NCBI GenBank assembly: GCA_023238725.1 | Contig: CM041541.1 | Span: forward strand, 9,024,884-9,088,883 | Source of the DNA: Scortum barcoo | Lineage: Eukaryota > Chordata > Actinopteri > Centrarchiformes > Terapontidae | Reading direction: 5' to 3' | Length of the DNA stretch: 64,000 nucleotides | In this document: in pieces, positions 36,701-47,455 of the stretch | Position numbering within the stretch: position 1 is the stretch's first letter | Layout: each line of letters opens with the position of its first letter | The notes under the pieces: generated by a model | What the model was told of the DNA's origin: nothing | What the model saw: the letters and a program-made list of their open reading frames with translations, nothing else | The model's database searches: none | Made by a program: the position numbers and the translations under genes

Positions 36701-39700
36701 GGCAGAACCTTCCCCTCGCACGTCTTACCGACTTCTGCGAGACAATAGGTGACATACTGTGTTGCCATCCGTTTACGGGAGACTGATATTAGCCACCGTG
36801 ACGTTAGCAGTCCATGTTGCTGACAATAGAGTAACCTTGTGTGGGTTGCGCATGTTGAGGTGGCACACGACTTGGCGCTGGTTGGTGACATTGGCCTGAA
36901 TGACACATTCACTTCGTCATGAGTGAAAACCCTGAAAACTCTTTTTACCTTCACTTGGCTGACACGAAACACAACATGTACCTCTAATCTAATATCCAAA
37001 CCCAAACATTTATGCACGATTGATACATGAGCAATAATATATCCGCACATATGTCAGCTGATCGGCAACTACAAACCTGATACTTGGATAAAGATAAACA
37101 CAGGATGAATTAATACATAGAGCACAGTACAGTAATATAAGAGTATTTTTAGTATAGAAACCCAATGAACTAATGGAAGTTGTGTGTTTTTCTGGCACAA
37201 GTGTTTTCTCATTTCTCTAAAGTTTAGGTTGCTCTCTCTTCCCTCTGCTTGTAGTAATAAAGTGCATAAACTTTATTTGGGGTCATGCAAAGCAAACCGT
37301 CCCTCGTCACATGGACTGGCTGTTTGTCGGGCCGAGTCCTGACGACCTTTCAGCCCACCAGGTCGGTAGAGATTTTGGCAGCAGGACGGAGTTCTAAACA
37401 AATCCGATTACAGTCGCTGTACAACGGATTGGCCACGCTCTTTGCTGTAATTTCCCTTCTCTGGTGTTAATCCCAGTAAAAAGCACATGAAGAAATCACT
37501 GAAAATGAGAATGAATCCAGACTGTGGTTTGCCCTTGGTTCATTTTGTTTTGCTAAGCTTTCCAAGCCCGAGGCTTTGGCTATTACATGTCACCATCTGC
37601 CTCCTTATGCACATAAGTCTGTGCGTTTTGTATTACATTCTGCCTCACAGTAAACTACAGCAAATTTAACTTGGAAGACAACAGAAGCTCAATCTGATGA
37701 GGTTCTTTGAGGCTGTATAATTTTGAATTGCATTGTTTTACTTTGTGAAGTTATAAAGGTTTTTGAAAGTTTTCGACAAACCACTCAGTAACTGCATGTT
37801 CACAATTTTAATTAACACTCTGTAGATCGAAGAATCGGCTTATTGACTGATAATGAAAGTAATCATTAGTCGCAGCCTTAGTCTGGGGTTAAAGTGCCTT
37901 TTATCTTTTATATTGTATGATATTGTAAAAAGTTTTACATCTGCAGCACCTCTCATAACTCACATCCCATAAATAAGCAAATCATTACACAGCACTTGGC
38001 ATAGTTTACTTTCTGGTGGCTTATTCTCCGCAGAGAGATTGATCCAATATCCCAGTGGCTCTGCTCGCAGAGTAGCTCTGGCTAATATTTTCTGGGTTTT
38101 CACGAGTGCATTAAGCGCTGAGTATCCATTTTGGAAATGTGTTTGTATCTGATGCTCTGTGGTTTGAGTATACAGATAATCACTTTACAGGACAAGGTTT
38201 GAGGTTGACAAATGGATAAATGGCTTCTGTACAAATCGACTATTAACAGAGGGAGGCCTAAGACCCAGCAGAGCCAAACAACTTTCACATATCCTCAAGT
38301 GGCTCATGAACCAGCATCTATTAATGTCATCCTCTCTCTCTCTCCTCCTCCTCCTCCTCCCCTCCCCTCCCCCTCCTCAGACGGCCTATAAGCCCTGGCT
38401 CTGCGCTCAGTATTTCCCCACCACCCAGCAGTCCTGTCAGAAGACGGTACCGTGCCACCAGTACTGCCTGGAGGTCCAGCAGAGCTGTCCGTTCATCCTG
38501 CCCGACAACGACGATCTGATCCACGGCGGCAGCCCCAGCTTCATCTGCACAGGTTAATGCCGACCCGCCGTCCAGTGTTACTTCCTGTTTACAGATAAGT
38601 GCGGACCATGTGTTTGCATGCGTGGGCGTTTGTGTGGCCTTGCATTCTCTACTGCCTCAGAGAAAACACTCTGATTTAATTTATGTTAATGAATAGCGTT
38701 TCACAAAACGGATGCACAGTATTAATCCATCCACAGTGTGTGTCTCCATATTGACTGGATGGTATTCCTCCAGGAAAACAGCAAGGTGTTTCTGAAGGCT
38801 TTCTGATGACACCTAGTGGTGCGTTTGAGCACGGCCCAGCTCAGACATTTTAACAATGCATTGATGAACTGAATTTGGCCTGTCTCTCAATATTTACTGC
38901 AGTTTATGCAGTAGTACTCACCAAGGATTCTGCCTCAGAGGACTAGACGCTGGCTGTGTGCCAACAAACAAGTTAAATGGAGGAGCTGAGCTTCATAACA
39001 CACAGCCACTCTGCTCAGGTTGATACAGGGGGGGACCTGAACTGGGAATTATGTGGTGACATGAACATTTTATGAGCTGAAAGATTATTAGTGGGGTAGT
39101 AAGAAAAGGAGGATGGATGCATTTTTTAGTTTTGCTGAAAGGGGGGTGGTCTGACTTTTTTGGGACTTTTAATTCTTAATCTGAACAAATTTATTTTCCA
39201 GCCGCCCTGGAGAGATGAGTTAAAGAAATGATGGGTTTAGTGTGCGCAGTGGGTCGTGAATGTGCACTTTATCAGAGGACAACAATCCTGTCACGTCACA
39301 GTTAAGTGACTAAGAGGATCACTCATGAGAAACACCAATAAACAGAATACGGATATTTACGAATGACAGATATTAGTGATTAAATTGTACTTTTGTTTCC
39401 TACTTTACTTGAGTCTTCTCATGGCAAGAAGTTTGAAAAAAGTAGTAAGTGGCCTGTATCAATTTTTAAGGTTCAGCTTATTGTTTATCTTTTATTTCTC
39501 TCTTTATTTGAAAGAGAGTGGCTGGAATATTCGTTATTTTATGTTTATCCACTCCCAGATGAAGGTTTAGATTACACAGTCTCAGGTTTAGGTAATAATG
39601 GTGAGACAAGTTGTACTACCTCAGTTTTGTGATATTGATTAATATTATTATTAATTAATATTATTAATATTATTCATTTTTTAGGAAAATGGGAGGGCAC

Positions 39701-41329
39701 AAACAGCCCTAAATAAAGTGTTTGGGTAATTGTTTCTTACTTCCTGATGAGTTTTTAGTCTAGAAATAAGCCTCGGACTCTCAGATCTGCCGGGCCTCTA
39801 AACGCTCTCACCATCCTTCGACTGCTGCTTCAGTTCGCTGAGAACTAAGTGAGGTTTCCCCCCCCAGCAGTCTAGTTTCCCCTGCGCAGATGAGTGCTGC
39901 GACAGCTCCTTTCACACGCTGGCAACTTAAGACTTCCAGAGTCATCAACTGATGCAGCGATGCGTCACCCTCTGTGTGGTCTTGGACTTTAATTTGAGTT
40001 CAGATGAGGGTCACTGTGTCTGGCCCTCCGCGTCGTGATTAGAAGGCTACAAGCTGAGGTCCAGTAAGCTCGATCTGTCTGCAGGGAGGGAGGGAGGATG
40101 TCCAAAATGACGGTCAGTGTTGATGAGATAACCGTCACTGTGCCGCAATTAAGCCATTCGATGCAAATTAGATTGTTGTTATTAACAGATGCTGCTTTTA
40201 ACTGAGCTGGAACCGTCTTTTCAGGCTTCATTCAGATGCCAAATTTCCATTTAATTGTACCATTTCTCCTGAAGATGGGCCAAATTAGATTACACCTGTA
40301 CTGTATCAGTTTGGTTATTTACCAGGCTCATGTTGGGCTTTTACTGGAACTAATATAACAAGTCATGTTTGATGTACACATATTTTGAGATTATTAGGTT
40401 TATTTATTGTGAGAAATTATGCTATTGTATTAGATCCTTGAATAGGATTTCTTTTTTAGATTGTTGCATCATTTCTTGACATCACTGTTAGTACATTGAT
40501 GTGTCAGGTATTTAATTTGCTGCATAAAACTGTTTCAGTGTTCAAATGGTCATCGGCTATTGTTATAAGACAAACTAGAAAAAATGTGCTCTATCCTTTA
40601 AAATTTGAAACTTCAGGTTTCCAGTGAAGCACTTTAAAGTGAGACAGGGTCAATAAGAATACAATGCAAGTGAAAAGACAAATTCCTGAGCGATGAAACG
40701 CTCTGCTGGTACAGCCTTGCTTAGTCTGGTATGACCAGTAGCTAATGTTAGCTAATGTTGGCAAACCTAAGACAGGGATTCACGTAGACTGATTTGAAAA
40801 CTCTACCTGTGCCAATGTTAAAATAAATTCACCATCTCCCTGTAATATCACATTCTGAATTTAATGTCCCTTTTTGTGGGTCGTTAAAGCTGCAGCATCA
40901 TTTATCGTTATTGGCAACTTCATTCAGGAATTATTTTCACTGGTATCAGCTGTCGGCGAACTGAATCATCTTGACCGTGTACAGCAGGGAAAAAAGTCAG
41001 CATTTTTCTCCTGTGTCATCTCTTTCTCAGGGCTCCTGGAAGATCATCTATCAGACAGTGAGGCGGAGTGCTGCGACGTCCGATGGGACTCCAAAATGGA
41101 CAACCCATCAGGCGGGACACTAAAAAGGACTGCTTCTTCTTGCCAGCCCGAGGGGGCCTCGGTCACCTCCGCTGCCACCCCGAGACTGTGCAGCGGGCGA
41201 CTGAAGATCTGCCTGCTGGCCCTTGTCCTCCTACACACTGTCATCATCATTTCAGCCTCCCATAATTCCACGTTGGTGGGCGTGGCTGCCATTTTCTCGC
41301 CAGAGGAGAGTGCTTCTAACGAGGAGTGA
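16106..41329 (+). CDS. nalf1: NALCN channel auxiliary factor 1 (FAM155A), three coding exons
   Basis: Auxiliary membrane subunit of the NALCN sodium-leak channel complex (with UNC79 and UNC80), which sets resting excitability in neurons. The coding exons are 16106-16792, 38381-38552 and 41031-41329; the junctions are phase 0 and phase 1, and the product is 385 aa. The start MTRGAGTC is the family's conserved N-terminus, so it is preferred over the ATG at 16082. Visible parts are: a first membrane segment at 42-62 after DSERAQRWRLSLASLLF; N-glycosylation sequons near 101, 144 and 172; the cysteine-rich domain from about 112 to 301; and a second membrane segment at about 346-362. The C-terminus ends in an ESASNEE-type tail. 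Human FAM155A is longer (458 aa, from memory), mainly because of a glutamine-rich stretch after the first membrane segment that is absent here. Teleosts can carry duplicates of this gene, and I cannot tell which copy this is. Confidence 0.95.
18107..18312. repeat. diverged copy of the GCTGCAACTAA-type teleost repeat
   Basis: The TTAATTGATTAGCTGATCG start and AACAATTAATGGAGAAAATA near the end match the same interspersed family as at 8143-8561. Confidence 0.45.
19548..19760. repeat. copy of the GCTGCAACTAA-type teleost repeat
   Basis: It begins GGGCTGCAGCCAATGATTAT and carries AAAATGTCAGAAAATC and CCCAAAGATATTCAATGA, in the same order as the copy upstream of lig4. Confidence 0.6.
20949..20980. 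repeat. (GT)n microsatellite
   Basis: About 16 uninterrupted GT units within nalf1 intron 1. Confidence 0.95.
21268..21610. repeat. composite of teleost interspersed repeat fragments
   Basis: 21268-21318 resembles the GCTGCAACTAA-type family (GCTGCTAATGATTATTTC). From 21335 a second familiar repeat follows: GGATTGCTGTAAAAGTTGGT, CTAGCGCCACCATCTGGTCA, then TGTTAGCATCATCACTGTGA. A further fragment with CAGAGCTGCTAGAATGGCTG, from the end of the same family, lies at 23415-23440. Confidence 0.55.
23950..23984. repeat. (CA)n microsatellite
   Basis: About 17 CA units within nalf1 intron 1. Confidence 0.95.
28667..28798. repeat. two neighbouring, unrelated, perfect 28-bp tandem duplications
   Basis: Unit 1 (begins AGCTGTAGAGCACACAAAAG) occurs at 28667-28694 and 28695-28722. 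Unit 2 (begins TTTCAAGAAAATAGAAAG) occurs at 28743-28770 and 28771-28798. Twenty bases separate the two pairs. Both are exact and of identical length. Confidence 0.93.
28960..30005. repeat. teleost interspersed repeat in two parts separated by about 0.7 kb
   Basis: 28960-29075 carries TACTTTATACTTCTGCTGCA and TTACTCCACTACATTTATTT. 29795-29870 carries TACTTTACTCAAGTAATTTT and TTTTTACAGTGTGGCATTCC. These are the 5' and 3' portions of one repeat I know as common in fish. The DNA between (29080-29790) does not match it and may be an insertion. Confidence 0.5.
32279..32300. repeat. (GT)n microsatellite
   Basis: About 11 GT units within nalf1 intron 1. Confidence 0.9.
33686..33722. repeat. (CA)n microsatellite
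   Basis: About 18 CA units within nalf1 intron 1. A shorter CA run lies at 35509-35535. Confidence 0.95.
37815..37890. repeat. terminal fragment of the GCTGCAACTAA-type repeat
   Basis: Contains ATCGGCTTATTGACTGATAA and ATCATTAGTCGCAGCCTTAG, which resemble the inverted end of this family. Confidence 0.4.
38381..38552 (+). CDS. nalf1: nalf1 coding exon 2 (residues 230-286 and the first base of codon 287)
   Basis: The acceptor follows a long CT tract (CCCCTCCTCAG/ACGGCC) and the donor is ACAG/GTTAAT. The exon encodes the most conserved part of the cysteine-rich domain, with WLCAQYF, CHQYCLEVQQSCPFILPDND and SFICTG. Its six cysteines (237, 248, 254, 258, 265, 285) match the family pattern. Confidence 0.95.
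38553..41030 (+). other. nalf1 intron 2 (2.5 kb)
   Basis: No coding sequence seen. It contains an AT-rich (TTAATATTA)n-like patch at about 39635-39680. The frame that runs into exon 3 from 40874 is intronic upstream of the acceptor. Confidence 0.85.
41031..41329 (+). CDS. nalf1: nalf1 coding exon 3 (residues 287-385 and stop)
   Basis: The acceptor is TCTTTCTCAG/GGCTCC. The exon encodes the end of the cysteine-rich domain (EAECCDVRWDSK), a Ser/Thr-rich linker, the second membrane segment (ICLLALVLLHTVIIISA, about 346-362) and the acidic end ESASNEE. TGA is at 41327-41329. Confidence 0.95.
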
Positions 41330-44300
41330 ACCTTGGGGTTTGAATCTGGTGCTTGTAAAAGAGTGATGTCGCCCGAGAGGATTATGGCTTTTACAATGTC
41401 ATGGCTGCCAGGGACACATCTGGCGAGACATGCTGGAAATGCCTCTACAATCTGCCGCCGATGAACCATCAACCACAGGAAGTGGGAGGGTTTTAACTGG
41501 AGCTAAGGGAGCTGGGATTGGACATCGACCGAACCGAGATGTTAGAGAACCACCCCCCTAAAGAACTGACCTCTTGCCACTTGAAACCTGCTCATTGTTT
41601 CTATTCCATCCAAATGTTTTCTAGCACATCGTCCCTTCCCTCCCCACCCTCACCCCCTCCCCGACGTTCTCGCTGTGTGTATGGGTGGCACGTCTGAGGA
41701 AAAAATGGACATTGATGAAGTGTGCGCTCTCACTCATCATTACCTTTTAGATTTTTGCTGCGTTGTTTTTTTTTTTCTTTATAATTTTTTTTCAGGTGCC
41801 AGAATGTTTTGTCACATCAACGTTGTTCCTCTCCCTCCTCTCCATCACCTCCGAGGCATCTTCTCACTAGCTTGTACGCGATGTTGCCCGAGGGCCTGCC
41901 AGGACCAGCTTATCCATCATTCATGTGGGTCTCATTTCTCTGAAAACAAAATGTATGTGATTCTTCTATATTCTAATGTTTGGCTTGTATTTTGTCCCAC
42001 TAGACCTTCTCTCGACCCCTTATGACGGTACATGCCTACACATTTTAGGACCTTAAGTGCTCTGAGACCGGCTCGCTTTCTCTTCTAACTTGTTGGGCCA
42101 TTGAGCAAGTTAGGAAGTGGCGAAGGTAGCGGCGGTTCGGCGTCGCAGGAGTCAGCGCGGCGCTCTTGGACAGGAAATGGTGTTCTCTGGTTGCCGAAGT
42201 GTTCAGTTTACCTCATACCGTAGTGTCTGTGTTGCAGGAAAGGCGGCCTGGCGGCTCGTTTGAACGCCACAGAGAGTATTTAGAGTTGTCGTACATGAGA
42301 CTGCAGGGAAAACGCAGGGACGCCAGAGAACAGCTGCATGATGCCAAAACACCTGGGGCCTCGTTTATCAACCATGTGTGTGCTCGTTTGAGTGAAATTA
42401 AAGTCGCAGTTAAACAAAAGTTAGCTGCAGCTTTAGCTTAGTAACAAAAGGGATTTAAATTGAATCTAAAGGTGCAACTGCATCACTCAAAAGGGCGTAG
42501 CTTAGTAAATACAGATCAAACATGGGAGTTACCAGACTGTTGACCAGGAGGCGGATAAGGGACATCAATATATCAAACCTCAACCACATTCCTTGTTTTT
42601 TTTTCAACTAAAATCTAAACACACACCTCCGAGTAAAATATCCCCACCCCCTGAGTCATTAAAAATATTTTTACATTATAAAGTAAAAAGAAAAGAAAAG
42701 GCTTTGGATATAAAAATACTACAATATAGTTTTTGATATATATTTAGCATGTAAACAACGAATAACTGACACAGAATCAGGACTTGGAAAATGAAATTTT
42801 CATTCCACTAGTGCTTCTTTTTCTGAATCTGTCTCCTGAATCCTTATTTTAAATATCATTATGGCCCATCTCACAACACACATTTTGTCAGACAATGTAA
42901 TAATCATGCTCGGCAATGATTGCTGGTTAAGGCAGTATTCATGAGCCGTGATCAAACAGAAACAGTGATCATCAAACACGCAGATGTAATATTTTATTTT
43001 CTATGACAATTTAGTTCCTTAATACTGTAACAAAAATATTCTTTCACATAGGTTTGGCATTTGTTTAACCACATATTTTGTAAAGTAAACGCTGCGTGCC
43101 TGACAAGGAAGTAACAGAAAAATATCTCAGTGAGTTTTGTCCGGCGCTCTTTTGCAAATGACTTTCTCAACACGTTGAAGAGACCGTACATGTAGATTAG
43201 TTTCTGAAATGTTTTTGTTGTCTCTGTCTATTGCTTCTGCCTCTCTGGGGACAGACTGACGTCATAACCTTTGACCTTCTAGCAGATATAACGTAGGCGG
43301 TAGCAAAATCCGAACACAAGTGGTCCGCTGGAGACGCACGATTGATGCGAGGGGTGAAACGACAACGTGTCCAAGCTATCCACCTGAAAAGCATTTTAAA
43401 ACCAAGCGTAAACAGGCTCAACGATTTGCCAGATAACAGCGTATTCAGTTTGAAAGAGGTGGAAACATCTCCACAAATCTGCTGCCATGTTTCCATCTTT
43501 ATCTCTCTTAGTTTCTACTTTTATTCAAGGGATGTGGTTGACCATATATGGCACACAATTTAGTAAATACCAATCGTCTTCTTATAGACAGCTCATACTG
43601 GCACTTTTTCTGTGCTTGGTTTAATAAATGAGGCCCCAGATCTTTGAGTGCCTCTCTGCTGCGTACACCCAGTGAGGCAGATACTGGCAGTGGAGCAGTA
43701 CAGGAAAAAAAAAACGAGCCAGCGTCAGTGTCCTACTTTGTGGCATCTTCACTGCTGTCGGTTTGGCTTGTCTGCGCTGCAGCGTGGGTACAAGTGGCCA
43801 GCCACTCAGTCAATCAATCGATCAATCCGTTGACTCTTAAGTACCCTTAGACGAGCTGATCAACTGCTATCTTTCACAGACTAGCAAAGGGCTGCGTTAG
43901 TGTCAGCGTGCCAGGAGCATGAGGAGTTTTCAAGGGCTGATCCATCAGATTTTTTTAATTTCATTTTTGCATGGCTGCTGCTAGTAAAGTGCACATTGAC
44001 ACGAGGACGGGTCACGCAGGGATTAAGAAGAATTTCAAGCCCCCTTTTTAGCAGGAGTGTCCTAAAAAAGAGATTTATCTACTATGAAAAATCTAGGATA
44101 TCATAAACTAGTGACACACCAAATAATGAAAGCTAAGGACGCTAAATCTCTAATGAAATAATTTCTTGTCCATCCTGGTTGCCTCTAATGATCAGTTAAA
44201 GACAGACTGGAGTTTTAATTTGGCCTCCAAATTGTTCTTGACTGTGAAAACACGGCATCCCTCTCCCCAGGCCCCCCTCCCCCTTCCCTTTCCCTTTCCC

Positions 44301-45225
44301 CATTAACAGCTTGACCTTAACCTCGCCACGCATCACGCAACGACCATCGGTTCGCTCTCCACACGCTCATCATCCGGGCGGGGTGTCACACAGAAAGTCA
44401 AGTCCACACTTGCCTCTGGATTGTCGAGATTCACACACTTTATCCACCACCACCACCCTTCCCCGGTTTTCTCTCTGTTCCTGTTTTTTTGCTCGATATT
44501 CTCGTGTGCCGTGTTGTTTTCGTTCGTTGAGCTGTAACGACGAGAGCCACCTTCCCTTGAAGACAGCAGCGGATGTAATCGGCCCACGCTCTGTGCTCAG
44601 TCCCTCTCGACCTTTTAGCTGTTTCACGATCTGAGTCCTGTGGATCTATGCAGATGAACCCCACCACAAACTGACCCGCCCCCCCCCAACCACCACCACA
44701 AACAACCCCCTCCTTGTCCTTTCTGTTGTAAATATGTCCTGAGGATGTGGGATCCCAAAATGGCCAACCAACCCCCCCCACCCAGCCCCCTCTTCCTGGA
44801 CCTCCCTCCCCACCCCCCACTGTTGAAATCTCACTGTGTTTTCTGTTCGCCTCCTTGGTTTTTGTCTGTTTTTTGAGATTTTTGCCGCATTTTTCTGTTG
44901 TCTAAAGCAGTGGTGTGAGTTGATGAGTAGGACTAAGTTGGATGTTAAAAAGACGAGATAAAGAGGTCTTAAGAAAAATATACAAAAAAATGAAGCTTGA
45001 ATTGAGAAAAGGGTTCAAATATAGAGAAAAAATTATGATAAAGTTGTCATATTGTCATACTAGAGATGCTTTAGTTTGCTAATTTACTTTCTTTTTTTTC
45101 TACAAAAGACTTGGATGAAATTATTTATAAAATGCGTCCCACGAGTCATGATCTTTTTTGGACGTAAAACAAATACATTTATTAACATTTTGTTCAAAAG
45201 GAAATAAATATAAATTATGTTAAAC
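41330..45225 (+). other. inferred long 3' UTR of nalf1
   Basis: The stretch after the stop is transcript-like (C-rich and pyrimidine-rich runs, no conserved frame). A strong poly(A) arrangement sits at its end: AATAAA at 45203-45208 followed at 45231-45258 by a GT-rich element. Between these points the only canonical AATAAA I noticed is at 43623-43628, in the right inverted end of the transposable element at 42353-43639. A 3.9-kb UTR is inference from signals alone. Confidence 0.4.
42353..43639. mobile_element. non-autonomous DNA transposon with about 22-bp terminal inverted repeats
   Basis: The left end CTGGGGCCTCGTTTATCAA (from 42353) is matched by TTAATAAATGAGGCCCCAG (ending at 43639), its imperfect reverse complement. 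The GGGGCCTCATTTATAAA motif is a familiar end of fish DNA elements. The 1287-bp interior has no transposase-like frame; the frames at 43197-43496 (minus) and 42166-42441 (plus) are not recognisable. I could not find a convincing target-site duplication. It lies inside the inferred nalf1 3' UTR. Confidence 0.6.
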
Positions 45226-45258
45226 ATTACTGGTGTTTGTGTTTTTGTGAGTGTCTGA
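45203..45258 (+). terminator. candidate nalf1 poly(A) signal with GT-rich downstream element
   Basis: AATAAA at 45203-45208 is followed about 25 bases later by GGTGTTTGTGTTTTTGTGAG, the classic order for vertebrate 3'-end formation. Confidence 0.5.
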
Positions 45259-45259
45259 C

Positions 45260-46499
45260 ATTGATACTTATGGATCCCAAAAGTGTTCAAAATTTAAGTA
45301 AAAAGGAGTTTATGAAATAAGTAATCAAATGAATAAATTGTGAAAAATATATTTAAAATCCACCTCACTTTTATGGAATTGTATTTCACTTCACTCAATT
45401 TCATAATAACAGTTTTAATGAGTATGAATTTTATGTCATTGTAGACTATTTTATTTCATGTCACTTTTCATGGTAGTCGTGTTGTCCTCTTACCTTTCAG
45501 CCAGTCAACTCCTTTTAGTTCAGCAGTAACAATGTCAGGTTTATACACAAAGTCAGTACTTTCTTTGTCTGTGTAACAAAAGTAACGTAAGTAACTGTAT
45601 TTATAACACACCTCTGAAGAGAGATGTCAGAAAATCTATTAAGGTAACCAGCATGCAAACAGTCACAAAACAACACAGAATAGAAATAGCAAAAATAAAA
45701 GTAAAATTACACGAAGGAAACTCTGAACAAATAGTTGTTGAACAGTGTTTATTCACAGCAGCAGTTAGTTGGTTGGTAAGTGTTTAAATTTGGTATCTGA
45801 TTGGCTGAATGGTGCAAGACTAATGAAAAATGACATGAAATAAGAGTTACTTATTTATATTAAACTCTTATGAAAATACTCACAGTTCTCCAATTATCGT
45901 TTCATTAATATATTTCACACAATTTATTGATGTGATTATTTATATCACAGTTATTTACACTTTGTGGTGAATCACCTGCATGGTTCACTCCAGTTTGTCA
46001 TGTTGACCAGCAGAGGGCAGTATAACATCACATTTCATCTCTCAGGATGAGCGTCCTCATGGAGCATTTTTAATGAGCAGCTACTGTTCACGTATTCCCT
46101 GTCACGCATCATCTGATCCTGTTTGCTTTCCATCAAGCAGAAAACTTTTCTCAACCTGAGCGCTCCACGAAGTGTAAAACATAATTTCACCTTGTATAGT
46201 CTCAAAAAACACATTCCTCATTTGTCAGCTTGATGAAGTTATGCTGAGTCTCCAACACAATAAAACATCTGGACTCAAATGGAACCAAATGGGTGTTTGT
46301 ATCGTGGCTGTTAATGTTAATGATATTCTAATATTTACAACGCTTTGACCAATAAACAGCAGTGAGATCCGGCTCTCTCTCAGGCCACATAAAATGATGT
46401 GGGCCTTGACTAATATTATTATATTGGCTAATATATGCAAAAGCACATGATAATTTTCTCATGATCTCACAAAAAACAAGCTTTGTCATTCAGATTCAT
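45260..46499. other. intergenic, no gene seen
   Basis: AT-rich. A short repeat-like phrase, GACCAGCAGAGGGCAGTATA, occurs near 46005. No coding region is supported. Confidence 0.5.
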
Positions 46500-47085
46500 T
46501 TTTCCTTTATTAGTCCCACAGCGGGGAAATTCACAGTGTAACAGCAGCGAGACACAGTGGAAAATAAATAGGAAATTCAAGACACAGAATAAGATAAAAA
46601 ATAAGAAAATAAGATATTTAGCATAAAAAATCTAAAAATAAAAATAATTATAACTATAATTGATAATTATACCTGTACATAGTACAGAGAGAGGATGTGC
46701 CTGAGAAAACAGTGAAACAGTGAAATGAACAGTGAAGTGGAGTGTATTGTGCAAGAGTCAGTTATTTATTTGTTTATTTGTCTGCAGACTAGCGGGCATT
46801 TTGTTTATTGTGTAGTCTGACAGCAGCAGGCAGGAAGGACCTGCGGTACCTCTCCTTCACACAGCGTGGATGGAGTCACTGAAGGAGCTGCCCAGAGCTG
46901 CCAAAATGTCCTGTGGAGGGGTGGGACGCGTTGTTTAACAGGGACGACAGCTTAGCCATCATCCTCCCGTTTCCCACCACCTCCACTGAGTCCAGGGGCA
47001 TCCCAGGACAGAGCTGGCCCTTCTTGACCAGGGCATTGGTGCTGTCCGACCAGTCCAGACTGTCATTTAGGTGAACACCCAATTA
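46500..47085 (-). mobile_element. LINE 3' fragment (L2/Rex1-like), internally deleted
   Basis: On the minus strand, from 47082 down to about 46850, it reads GVHLNDSLDWSDSTNALVKKGQ, then LCPGMPLDSVEVVG and GRMMAKLSSLLNNASHP. This is the C-terminal region of a fish non-LTR reverse transcriptase with a segment missing between KKGQ and the next block. It continues into the typical 3' end (RYRRSFLPAA-like, about 46800-46855) and finishes at about 46508-46535 with the conserved tail complementary to TTTATTAGTCCCACAGCGGG. It is dead and 5'-truncated, and lies 370 bp upstream of the coiled-coil gene. Confidence 0.75.
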
Positions 47086-47125
47086 TCTTGTCATCTTGAG
47101 ATAACAAGATAATTAACCCGTTATC
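47081..47125. repeat. palindromic hairpin (AATTATCTTGT ... ACAAGATAATT)
   Basis: A perfect 11-bp inverted repeat (47081-47091 and 47104-47114) surrounds a 12-base loop containing CTTGAG. It sits exactly at the inner edge of the LINE fragment. Similar TTATCTCGAGATAA palindromes are common in fish DNA. Confidence 0.7.
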
Positions 47126-47319
47126 ACCATCATCTTTCTGCCACCACCTAAGCACCACTCAAAAAAACAAACCAAAACAGGTCTATTCTACAATAAAAAT
47201 CATCAGCTATGTCAATGAAAAGTCATGCAATGAGTGGACACACACACTTGTTTATTTTTGAATTTTGGGTTTCAGTCTGCTTGTGGGCGGAGCTTTGCTT
47301 AAGATCAAAGGACAAAATG

Positions 47320-47350
47320 TGATGATGTGTTGATGATGATGATGATGATA
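47320..47350. repeat. (GAT)n microsatellite upstream of the coiled-coil gene
   Basis: A short run of GAT/TGA units, followed by ATATATGTGTATA, which could act as a weak TATA region about 100 bases before the start codon. Confidence 0.7.
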
Positions 47351-47455
47351 TATGTGTATATGAACAGGCTGCTGGAAAAGGTAATCACTTCACTGCAGCA
47401 AACCTGTGATTAACAGTTTGGTCGCAAACCACCGAGCAAGGTCATTTTATCCAAA

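Larger units (their letters stand above)
16793..38380 (+). other. nalf1 intron 1 (21.6 kb)
   Basis: A very large first intron is typical for this gene in vertebrates. It contains microsatellites, interspersed teleost repeats (18107-18312, 19548-19760, 21268-21610, 23400-23460, 28960-30005, 37815-37890) and a pair of 28-bp tandem duplications (28667-28798). I found no coding region in it; the open frames listed by length (up to 138 codons near 31702-32118) lack domains and coding character. Embedded enhancers are plausible but cannot be seen without alignment. Confidence 0.8.

Noticed and set aside
42166..42441. 91-codon frame after nalf1
   Set aside because: It runs into the left inverted end of a transposable element and has no recognisable domain.
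44240..44834. G/C-rich stretch with frames on both strands that could be an extra gene
   Set aside because: Homopolymeric C/G runs explain the open frames, and the surrounding text looks like nalf1 3' UTR.
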